Below the pieces are notes generated by a model. The model searched no databases and was not told where the DNA came from. It was given only the letters and a program-made list of their open reading frames with translations. Shown here piece after piece: positions 1 to 5,730 of a stretch of 5,763 nucleotides of DNA. Origin of the DNA: Alphaproteobacteria bacterium (GTDB taxonomy: Bacteria; Pseudomonadota; Alphaproteobacteria; CBDBCS01; JAHZLG01); the NCBI GenBank assembly GCA_022599995.1, contig JAHZLG010000267.1:1-5763 (forward strand), read 5' to 3'. Position numbers and translations under genes: made by a program. How positions within the stretch are numbered: the first letter of the stretch is position 1; each line of letters starts with the position of its first letter.

Positions 1-72
1 CAACCATGCTATTGACTACAGCAACCATGCTATCGGCCATAGCAACCATGCTATTGGCTACAGCAACCATGG
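1..72. repeat. 21-bp tandem repeat upstream of folE (at least 3.4 copies)
   Basis: Three full copies of a 21-bp unit lie at 1-21, 22-42 and 43-63, with a partial fourth at 64-72. Each begins CAACCATGCTAT and ends in a variable TTGACTACAG, CGGCCATAG or TTGGCTACAG type tail. The array starts at the first base of the window, so more copies may lie to the left. Each unit holds an ATG (positions 6, 27, 48, 69). Because 21 is a multiple of three, these ATGs share a frame and give a short heptad-repeat reading frame, but no Shine-Dalgarno sequence precedes them and I do not call it a gene. The function is unknown. Confidence 0.9.
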
Positions 73-91
73 TCGCCTTCGATGGCGACTG

Positions 92-118
92 CTTTTCTCC
101 TTTTCTCCTTCTTTCCTC
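92..118 (+). promoter_or_regulatory. Pyrimidine-only tract in the folE leader
   Basis: A run of 27 consecutive C/T bases lies 14 nt before the folE start at 133. The 20 bases before that ATG contain no purine-rich Shine-Dalgarno sequence. Pyrimidine-rich leaders are known to be bound by ribosomal protein S1 and can help initiation where the Shine-Dalgarno is weak. That this tract does so here is inference. The tract itself is directly visible. Confidence 0.4.
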
Positions 119-132
119 GACCCCATCTGCAG

Positions 133-702
133 ATGCCTCAAGAAATTTCCAAACAAGACGCCATCGCCGCAGTGCGGCTTTTGATCGAATACATTGGCGA
201 TAATCCTGATCGTGAGGGCCTGATCGATACGCCCAAACGCTTCGTGGATGCGTGGGAGGAGCTGTTTGCAGGCTACAAAGAAGACCCGAAGGCAATCCTC
301 GAGCGCGTGTTCGAAGACACCTCAGGCTATGACGATGTGGTGATATTGCGCGACATTGGTTTTGAGTCCATGTGCGAGCATCATATCCTGCCCATCATTG
401 GTCGCGTCCATATTGGTTACATTCCAAGTGGCAATGTCATCGGCATTTCCAAGCTGGCGCGTTTGGTTGACATCTACGCGAAAAGGCTGCAAGTGCAGGA
501 AACGCTGACGGTCAACATTGCGGATACCCTGCAAGAAACGTTGCGTCCGCTGGGTGTGGGCGTGATCGTAGAAGCTGAGCACCACTGCATGACGACGCGG
601 GGCGTGCACAAGAAGGGGTTGACCATGCGCACCGAGCAATTCACCGGCCTCTTCCTTGAGAACCCTGCACTGCGCGAACGCATGTCCCGGGCGGTTGGCT
701 AA
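133..702 (+). CDS. folE: GTP cyclohydrolase I, type I (zinc-dependent)
   Basis: This 189-residue protein converts GTP to 7,8-dihydroneopterin triphosphate and formate, the first step of tetrahydrofolate and pterin synthesis, in the cytoplasm. Family enzymes are decamers. The zinc ligands are visible as Cys81, His84 (in 'SMCEHHILP') and Cys152 (in 'HHCMTTRGV'). They sit at a constant offset of 29 from E. coli Cys110, His113 and Cys181. Other landmarks are 'DREGLIDTPKRF' (26-37), 'GISKLARLVDIYAKRLQVQE' (104-123) and 'TRGVHKKGLTMRTEQF' (155-170). The protein is a complete core enzyme lacking the longer N-terminus of some homologues. I chose the ATG at 133 because family similarity begins about there. 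The in-frame ATG at 82 would add 17 residues (MATAFLLFSFFPRPHLQ) translated largely from the pyrimidine tract, which look non-native. Neither start has a clear Shine-Dalgarno. No other folate gene is adjacent. The call is firm and the exact start less so. Confidence 0.97.
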   Translation: MPQEISKQDAIAAVRLLIEYIGDNPDREGLIDTPKRFVDAWEELFAGYKEDPKAILERVFEDTSGYDDVVILRDIGFESMCEHHILPIIGRVHIGYIPSGNVIGISKLARLVDIYAKRLQVQETLTVNIADTLQETLRPLGVGVIVEAEHHCMTTRGVHKKGLTMRTEQFTGLFLENPALRERMSRAVG

Positions 703-726
703 CCACTGCCAAACCGCTGTCAAATC

Positions 727-748
727 GTTGGCAGCCCGTTGGCAGCCC
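727..748. repeat. Adjacent 11-bp direct repeat
   Basis: GTTGGCAGCCC occurs twice back to back, at 727-737 and 738-748, starting 24 bases after the folE stop codon. Both copies are exact. The role is unknown; slippage could produce it. Confidence 0.85.
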
Positions 749-752
749 GAGT

Positions 753-766
753 GCGGGCATGCCCGC
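753..766. repeat. 14-bp perfect GC-rich palindrome after folE
   Basis: GCGGGCATGCCCGC reads identically on both strands. As RNA it could fold into a short GC hairpin (a five-base stem if a four-base loop is left), and its place just after folE would suit a transcript 3' end. It is followed by CCCCTAAGCC, not a U-run, so I do not call it an intrinsic terminator. Confidence 0.6.
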
Positions 767-808
767 CCCCTAAGCCTCGCATTGTCATATTGGAACTGTG
801 GGGTTGCT

Positions 809-834
809 TAGACGGCTAGCCGTCTAGACGGCTA
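809..834. repeat. 18-bp perfect palindrome with repeated arm, GCTAGC core
   Basis: TAGACGGCTAGCCGTCTA (809-826) is a perfect palindrome centred on GCTAGC. The ten bases TAGACGGCTA at 809-818 recur exactly at 825-834, so the element is both an inverted and a direct repeat. It lies about 35-50 bp before the permease start, where an operator could lie. The GCTAGC core also recurs in the repeat-filled spacer downstream of the permease, so it may equally belong to a repeat family. It does not resemble the A/T-rich Fur box. Confidence 0.6.
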
Positions 835-838
835 TACG
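809..838 (+). promoter_or_regulatory. Weak candidate promoter for the permease
   Basis: TAGACG (809-814) and TATACG (833-838) are spaced by 18 bp, and each matches four of six positions of the sigma-70 -35 and -10 consensus. The palindrome at 809-826 would then cover the -35 box and part of the spacer, as an operator might. Hexamers this degenerate arise often by chance, so this is only a suggestion. Confidence 0.15.
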
Positions 839-849
839 GCTGGCTTTGC

Positions 850-854
850 AGGTG
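850..854 (+). promoter_or_regulatory. Shine-Dalgarno of the permease gene
   Basis: AGGTG is complementary to the 3' end of 16S rRNA and lies 7 nt before the ATG at 862. This spacing favours ATG 862 over the GTG directly before it (859) and over the downstream in-frame ATG at 901, which lacks a comparable site. Confidence 0.5.
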
Positions 855-861
855 TGGGGTG

Positions 862-2646
862 ATGTGGCAACCGTGCCACCTGAAAGTGCTCGGCATTTCC
901 ATGCTGTTATTCTTCGTCAAACTTGTTGTGGGAAGTCTGTTCCTGCTGCCTTGGATCGCCATCGGGTGGGTTGCCCTTGATGAGGTGCCCTCGACCTCGT
1001 GGGGCTGGGTTCCGTGGTGGACCGCGAACACAGTGAAAATCCTAACAGTAACGGCCGTGACCTCGGTTGCGATTGCCTATCCGACTGCGTGGCTGACCAC
1101 CTATTTTCGGTTTCTCGGCAGGCGGTGGTTGCTGTTTTGTCTTATGTTGCCTTTGGCGACTCCGGGTTGGATCAGTGCTTTTGTGTATCTTGACCTGCTT
1201 GATGATGCGGGTGTGGTGCAGCAATTCCTGCGGTTGCAGGGCATGGAGTGGTTTGGATTGGCCATTGCCCCGATCGATGTGCGCACCTCGGTGGCGGCGG
1301 GGGTTGTTCTTGGCTTCCACCTCTATCCCTACCTGTACATTGGTCTTGTTTTGGCATTGTCGCGTCACAAGGCGATTGTGCTCGAGGCGGGGTTGGCGTT
1401 GGGACGCTCGCACTGGTGGTTGTTTTTTCGTTTCGGCTTATCGGTTGTGCGCCCGGCTTTGGCGGTTGGGTTGACGCTGATTCTGCTCGAGACGCTCAAC
1501 GACTATGGAACAGCGCAGGTTTTTGCTGTTCCCACCTTGACCACCGGGGTGTACACGAGCTGGTTTGTTTTTGGCGATGTGGGCACCGCGGCGCGATTAT
1601 CGGTGGTGTTGCTCGTGATGGTGTTGTTGTTTTACCTGCTGGAGCAACGAGCACGGCGCGGGCGGTCATACAGTGATCACTCGATGGCCAGGCCGAGCGA
1701 TCCCAATGGGACGCACGTGTTGCGGGGGTATCGCCAGAGTTTGGCGGTTGTGTGTTGCTCTTTCCCCGTAGTTGTGGGGTTTGGGTTTCCGGTCGGGTAT
1801 ATGATGTCTGCCTTGCTTGGGTCGGGATTGGGGTCAGGGGCGGATTCTCCGGCATTTCTGTCATTCTTGCCGAACCTCGCGACCATTGGTCGGGCGGCGA
1901 CGAACACCTTTTTGCTCGCTGCGGTTGTTGCAGCTGCTTGTTTTGTGCTCGGGGTTGCAGTGTCATTTGTCCATCGGGGGCGGTCGCCTGCCCTGCTTCG
2001 TTTTTTTGTCGCGGTGGGGCTTTTTTGTGTGGCGCCACTGTTACGGACAGGCTTACCGCATTGGTTGGCGGCCCATTGTCTGCCGAACATGGATTGGTTG
2101 CGGTCACGTTGGGCACTGCGATCGGCTTCTCCCCTTGGCGTGGTGACGACCTTGGTGCAGATGGGCTACGCATTTCCGGGCATTGTGCTGGCGAGCGGAC
2201 TCGTGCTGCTGAGCACCACCTTGGATGATTTTCTCTATGACCGGGGTTGGGTACTCACGGGCACTTATTTTTTGTTGGTCGTGGCGTTTGTTCTTCGTTA
2301 TTCGTCGGTCGTGTTTGGTCATCTTGATTCGGCATTGTCGGCATTGCCCCGGAATTTGAGCGACGTGGCGGCGGCATTGGGCCATGGCAGGGTATCCACG
2401 TGGATTCGTGTTCACTTGCCGTTGTTGCGGCCGTCGATGGTAGCCGCCGTGGTTCTGGTGATGCTCGAGTCGGTGAAAGAGTTGCCGATGACGTTGATTC
2501 TCGCCCCGTTTGATTTTTTCACCCTCACCACCTTGGCGTTTCAGTTACTTCTCGACGAGCAATTTGCTTTGGCGGCACTTCCCTCATTGGCGGTTATTCT
2601 GCTTGGCATCGTGCCGCTTTGGGTGGTGCGCCGCGTCCATCCATAA
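862..2646 (+). CDS. ABC transporter permease, Fe(III)-type two-domain (FbpB/SfuB-like)
   Basis: This 594-residue integral membrane protein would form the pore of an ABC importer and pass substrate, most likely ferric iron, from a periplasmic binding protein to the cytoplasm. Two homologous permease halves are fused, as in FbpB/SfuB. About a dozen hydrophobic segments are visible, near residues 17-39, 56-79, 89-111, 143-167, 197-212, 246-262, 295-320, 347-370, 377-397, 430-450, 466-486, 525-545 and 570-590. Each half has an EAA-type loop that docks the ATPase: 'EAGLALGRSHWW' (175-186) and 'LSDVAAALGHGR' (499-510), each followed by an 'RP' (197-198, 523-524). Family-typical stretches are 'ETLNDYGTAQVFAVPTLTTG' (210-229), 'GYAFPGIVLASGL' (435-447) and 'SVKELPMTLILAPFDFFTLT' (537-556). 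Thiamine (ThiP) or another ferric-type substrate is possible. Residues about 381-429 look longer than usual for the family. No binding protein or ATPase gene is nearby. The start was chosen by the AGGTG ribosome binding site; GTG 859 and ATG 901 are alternatives. Confidence 0.9.
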   Translation: MWQPCHLKVLGISMLLFFVKLVVGSLFLLPWIAIGWVALDEVPSTSWGWVPWWTANTVKILTVTAVTSVAIAYPTAWLTTYFRFLGRRWLLFCLMLPLATPGWISAFVYLDLLDDAGVVQQFLRLQGMEWFGLAIAPIDVRTSVAAGVVLGFHLYPYLYIGLVLALSRHKAIVLEAGLALGRSHWWLFFRFGLSVVRPALAVGLTLILLETLNDYGTAQVFAVPTLTTGVYTSWFVFGDVGTAARLSVVLLVMVLLFYLLEQRARRGRSYSDHSMARPSDPNGTHVLRGYRQSLAVVCCSFPVVVGFGFPVGYMMSALLGSGLGSGADSPAFLSFLPNLATIGRAATNTFLLAAVVAAACFVLGVAVSFVHRGRSPALLRFFVAVGLFCVAPLLRTGLPHWLAAHCLPNMDWLRSRWALRSASPLGVVTTLVQMGYAFPGIVLASGLVLLSTTLDDFLYDRGWVLTGTYFLLVVAFVLRYSSVVFGHLDSALSALPRNLSDVAAALGHGRVSTWIRVHLPLLRPSMVAAVVLVMLESVKELPMTLILAPFDFFTLTTLAFQLLLDEQFALAALPSLAVILLGIVPLWVVRRVHP

Positions 2647-2652
2647 CGGAGG

Positions 2653-2712
2653 CTAGCCCCCGAGGGAACTAGCCCCCGGAGACTAGCCCCCGAGGGAACT
2701 AGCCCCGGGGGG
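2653..2712. repeat. 30-bp tandem duplication, CTAGCCCC-rich
   Basis: Copies at 2653-2682 and 2683-2712 match at 27 of 30 positions, and the first 24 are identical. Each copy itself contains CTAGCCCC twice (starting at bases 1 and 17 of the unit), so a half-unit repeat lies within the full one. The array begins 6 bp after the permease stop codon. Confidence 0.9.
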
Positions 2713-2749
2713 TGTGCCCTCGAGGACTCATTCCCAGCCCTCTCCTTAA

Positions 2750-2866
2750 GCTAGCGATGCTCGTCTCTTGGCCGGTCTGCTTCCCTAGGCTAGCGATGCT
2801 TGTCTCTTGGCCGGCCTGCTTCCCTGAGCTAGCAACGCTCGACTCAATGCTTGGTTTGCCCCCCGC
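2750..2866. repeat. 39-bp tandem repeat, three copies, GCTAGC-headed
   Basis: Copies begin at 2750, 2789 and 2828, each with GCTAGC. The first two match at 35 of 39 positions and share GTCTCTTGGCCGG and CTGCTTCCCT blocks. The third keeps 15 of the first 18 bases and then diverges. The period of 39 is a multiple of three, but no open frame with coding character runs through the array. Confidence 0.85.
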
Positions 2867-2879
2867 CACCACTTAGCTG

Positions 2880-2945
2880 CCTGCCTAGGCAGGTTGCCAA
2901 CCTAGGCAAGTCGCCAACCTAGGCGGTGCCTAGGCAGCACCTAGG
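2880..2945. repeat. CCTAGG palindrome array reaching the secA stop codon
   Basis: CCTAGG occurs five times, starting at 2884, 2901, 2918, 2929 and 2940, with spacings of 17, 17, 11 and 11 bp. The first is the core of the 14-bp perfect palindrome CCTGCCTAGGCAGG (2880-2893). The 17-bp units at 2894-2910 and 2911-2927 are near copies (T[T/C]GCCAACCTAGGC...). The last CCTAGG (2940-2945) contains the secA stop codon (TAG, read from 2943 to 2941). Because each core is self-complementary, several alternative hairpins are possible in RNA, for example GGTGC (2925-2929) with GCACC (2937-2941). Confidence 0.88.
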
Positions 2946-5730
2946 CGGTGTTGAGCTGGCCGTGGCAGTGCTTGTATTTCTTGCCCGAACCGCAGGGACA
3001 GGCCGCATTGCGCGCCACGCGCGGCTTGAGCCGCTGGCCAATGCTGTCTTTGCCCTCGGGGGTGGTGCTTCCTGCGGTTGCCTGCCCAGATGCAGGACGG
3101 GACGCCGAGCGTTGTCGCGTACTGCCCCGCACTGATTTTTTTGGCGAAGTCGAGGACGTTGCCGCTTGATTGGTCGACGCCGGCGATGAGTACTGCAGGG
3201 CTTGCGCTTGCGTCGGTTGATAGAGTTGCTCGGCGCGCGCGGCCATAGCTTCTTGGTCGACGTAGACGTGCGAGACCGTCCGCACCACACGATCGCGAAA
3301 TCCATCGAGCAAGGTCTCGAACAACGAATAAGATTCTTCCTTGAATTCGTTCAAGGGGTCGCGTTGCCCATAGGCACGGAGCCCGATCCCTTGTCGGAGC
3401 TGATCCAGATTCAACAGATGCTCTTTCCAGCATTGGTCGAGGATTTGCAGCATGACCGTTCGCATCAGGTGGTTTTCCAGCGTCGGGTCGAGTCCGCCAA
3501 TGCGCACGGCTCTGTGTTTGTCATAGGCCGCAAGCAGGATTTCTTTGATTGTCTCGCGGGTGGGGGCTCCGCTGGCGCGGCTTGGGTCTGTGATGGCCTC
3601 GTCGACGAGGGGACGCCATTCTGCATCGGCAATGCCGAGCTGGCCGTTCACAAAGAGATGCATCCCGTCGGAATCCCACGCGTCGACGCCGCCATGGTCG
3701 GGGATGTTCGCGGCGAGTGCCTCGTCCGTCGCCTCGGCGGTCATCTCGGCGACGTGCTGGACCGGGTCGTCGTCTTCCATGATCTGGCGGCGTTCGGCAA
3801 AGATAACTTTGCGCTGGTCATTGACCACGTCATCGAATTTCAACAATTGCTTGCGCACTTCGAAGTGCTGGGCTTCCACCTTCTGCTGTGCCTTTTCGAT
3901 GGCGCGGCTGATCCAGCTATGGACAAGGGCTTCGTCCTCTTTCAGGCCGAGCTTCGCAAGCATGCCGTCGAGTCGCTCTGATCCAAAGATACGCATCAGG
4001 TCGTCATCGAGACTGATGAAGAATTTGGCACGCCCGGGATCACCTTGTCGTCCGCTTCGTCCGCGCAATTGGTTATCGACGCGGCGGCTTTCGTGGCGTT
4101 CGGTGCCAATGATGTAGAGCCCCCCTGCGGCGAGCACGGCCCTCTCTTCTTCGAGAATATCGGCTTCGATTTGCTCCACCGAGAGATTGGGGCGTTGTTT
4201 GAGTCGCCCGTGCAGGGTGCCGCCCAATTTGATGTCGGTGCCGCGCCCCGCCATATTGGTTGCGATGGTCACCGCCCCCGAGCGTCCGGCTTCGGCAATG
4301 ATGTCGGCCTCGGCCTCGTGGTGGCGGGCGTTCAGCACCTTGTGGGGAATGGCCTGTTGCCGAAGCAGGGTGGACAGTCGCTCGGATTTCTCGATGGTCA
4401 CCGTGCCGACAAGAACCGGTTGTCCTTTCTCACGCGCTGCCGATATTTCCTTGATCACGGCAGCGTCGCGTTGCTCACTGCGGCGATAGATCGTGTCTTC
4501 TTCGTCGCTGCGAATCATCTTTTGGTGGGTCGGGACTTGCACCACCTCGAGCTGATAGATTTCGTGGAATTCGGAAGCCTCGGTCGCGGCGGTGCCGGTC
4601 ATCCCCGCCAGCTTGTCGTATTGGCGAAACAGGTTTTGCAAGGTGATCGAGGCAAGGGTTTGGTTTTCTTGCTGGATAGTAAGGCCGTGCTTCGCTTCGA
4701 TAGCTTGGTGTAGGCCGTCGCCGTAGCGGCGACCACTGAGCATGCGCCCGGTGAATTCATCGATAATGACGACTTGTTGGGTCTCGGGGTGCACCACATA
4801 CTGGGCACTTTCATGATAGAGCCGATGGGCGCGCAAGGAGGTCTGCACCATGTGGACAATCGAGATGTTCCCAAGATCGTAGAGCCCGCCCTCTTTCAGC
4901 AAGCCAATGTCTTTGGCGTGTTGCTCGACCTGCTCTAGGCCGGGGTCAGTGAGCGTGATCTGCTTGTGCTTTTCCTCTGATTCGAAATGGGTCTCGTCGA
5001 GCTGTCGCGCGATGCTGTCGATGGTGCGGTAAATATTGGCGTCGCGGTCGACCGGCCCGGATATAATCAGGGGTGTGCGGGCTTCGTCGACCAGGATCGA
5101 ATCCACCTCATCGACAATGGCGTAGTGAAATCCTCGTTGCACAAGGGATTCGGCGTCAAGCTTGAGACCGTCGCGCAGGTGGTCGAAACCGAATTCGTTG
5201 TTGGTGCCATAGGTAATATCGGCGGCATAGGCGTCTTTGCGCTCGGCCTCCCCCATGGAGGCGTAGATGCAGCCCGTGGTAAGACCAAGGGCTGCGTAGA
5301 CTTGTCCCATCCATTCGGCGTCGCGTTTTGTCAGGTATTCGTTCACGGTCACAATATGGACGCCCTTCCCTCCCAGCGCATTCAAGTAGCTGGGCAGGGT
5401 CGCCACCAGCGTTTTGCCTTCTCCGGTTTTCATTTCGGCAATGTTGCCTTGGTGCAGGACGATGCCCCCGATCAGCTGCTCGTCGAAGGGACGCAAACCA
5501 ATGCTTCGTTGGGCAGCCTCGCGCACCACGGCGAATGCCTCGATGAGCAGGGAGTCGAGCGGGGCACCATTGGCGATTTGCTCGCGGAACGCCGTGGTTT
5601 GGTAACGCAGGTCTTCATCCGACAGGGCAGCATATTTGGCCTCGCATTGACCGATGGCCGATACCGTGGCGGAGAATTTCTTGAGCTGGCGGTCATTGGC
5701 GTTGCCGAACAGCGCGGAAAGCATGGACAT
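2941..5730 (-). CDS. secA: Preprotein translocase ATPase SecA
   Basis: This 929-residue motor ATPase drives unfolded preproteins through the SecYEG channel; it works at the cytoplasmic face of the inner membrane. In order, the sequence shows Walker A 'MKTGEGKT' (100-107, Lys106), 'TVNEYLTKRDAEWMG' (128-142), Walker B 'DEVD' (207-210) with 'SILVDEARTPLIISG' after it, the preprotein cross-linking region (about 220-370), and 'MTGTAATEASEF' (377-388). The second nucleotide-binding fold has 'TNMAGRGTDI' (491-500) and the arginine-finger motif 'QLRGRSGRQGDPG' (554-566). The scaffold/wing region includes 'WKEHLLNLDQLRQGIGLRAY' (768-787). A Ser/Thr/Ala-rich linker (about 838-905) precedes the zinc tail 'CPCGSGKKYKHCHG', with ligands Cys911, Cys913, Cys922 and His923, the usual site for SecB and phospholipid contact. 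The length suits the family (E. coli 901), and no motif is broken. The ATG at 5730 gives MSML; Met3 (5724) is an alternative. Only a weak GAAAG precedes the start. The stop codon lies inside the CCTAGG array. Confidence 0.98.
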   Translation of the reverse strand: MSMLSALFGNANDRQLKKFSATVSAIGQCEAKYAALSDEDLRYQTTAFREQIANGAPLDSLLIEAFAVVREAAQRSIGLRPFDEQLIGGIVLHQGNIAEMKTGEGKTLVATLPSYLNALGGKGVHIVTVNEYLTKRDAEWMGQVYAALGLTTGCIYASMGEAERKDAYAADITYGTNNEFGFDHLRDGLKLDAESLVQRGFHYAIVDEVDSILVDEARTPLIISGPVDRDANIYRTIDSIARQLDETHFESEEKHKQITLTDPGLEQVEQHAKDIGLLKEGGLYDLGNISIVHMVQTSLRAHRLYHESAQYVVHPETQQVVIIDEFTGRMLSGRRYGDGLHQAIEAKHGLTIQQENQTLASITLQNLFRQYDKLAGMTGTAATEASEFHEIYQLEVVQVPTHQKMIRSDEEDTIYRRSEQRDAAVIKEISAAREKGQPVLVGTVTIEKSERLSTLLRQQAIPHKVLNARHHEAEADIIAEAGRSGAVTIATNMAGRGTDIKLGGTLHGRLKQRPNLSVEQIEADILEEERAVLAAGGLYIIGTERHESRRVDNQLRGRSGRQGDPGRAKFFISLDDDLMRIFGSERLDGMLAKLGLKEDEALVHSWISRAIEKAQQKVEAQHFEVRKQLLKFDDVVNDQRKVIFAERRQIMEDDDPVQHVAEMTAEATDEALAANIPDHGGVDAWDSDGMHLFVNGQLGIADAEWRPLVDEAITDPSRASGAPTRETIKEILLAAYDKHRAVRIGGLDPTLENHLMRTVMLQILDQCWKEHLLNLDQLRQGIGLRAYGQRDPLNEFKEESYSLFETLLDGFRDRVVRTVSHVYVDQEAMAARAEQLYQPTQAQALQYSSPASTNQAATSSTSPKKSVRGSTRQRSASRPASGQATAGSTTPEGKDSIGQRLKPRVARNAACPCGSGKKYKHCHGQLNTA

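Larger units (their letters stand above)
703..861. other. folE-permease spacer with short repeats and palindromes
   Basis: This stretch of about 160 bp has no credible gene. It holds, in order, an 11-bp direct repeat, a 14-bp GC-rich palindrome, and an 18-bp palindrome with a partial repeat of its arm, just before the permease ribosome binding site. There is no T-run after either palindrome, so a classical Rho-independent terminator is not seen. Whether folE transcription reads through into the permease cannot be decided from the sequence. Confidence 0.7.
2647..2940. other. Convergent intergenic region filled with small tandem arrays
   Basis: These 294 bp lie between the 3' ends of the permease (+) and secA (-), and no credible gene is present on either strand. 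Three successive arrays are seen: a 30-bp unit duplicated (2653-2712), a 39-bp unit in three copies (2750-2866), and a series of CCTAGG palindromes (2880-2945). CTAG is present 13 times between 2653 and 2944. No hairpin followed by a T-run is visible in either direction, so the terminators of the two genes are not identified; the GC-rich repeats could still fold in RNA. Confidence 0.85.

Noticed and set aside
12..36. Promoter for folE (TTGACT at 12-17 with TATCGG at 31-36)
   Set aside because: The spacing is only 13 bp, the -10 match is poor, and the bases belong to the tandem repeat, so the match is likely chance.
6..203. Open frame of 65 codons starting in the 21-bp repeats
   Set aside because: It is open because the repeat unit is a multiple of three and lacks stops. 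There is no ribosome binding site, and it overlaps the folE start in another frame with no recognisable protein character.
1248..2415. Overlapping frames inside the permease on both strands, up to 225 codons
   Set aside because: These are Arg/Pro/Cys-rich shadow translations without conserved motifs, while the permease frame shows continuous family similarity.
2809..2816. GGCCGGCC palindrome inside the 39-bp array
   Set aside because: It is present only in the second copy (the first reads GGCCGGTC), so it is a copy variant and not a conserved site.
2647..2940. Intrinsic terminators for the permease and secA
   Set aside because: Hairpins are possible from the palindromes, but none is followed by a run of T in the right orientation on either strand.
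2880..2945. CRISPR array
   Set aside because: The units are 11-17 bp, with no 25-40 bp direct repeats and no unique spacers, and no cas genes are in the window.
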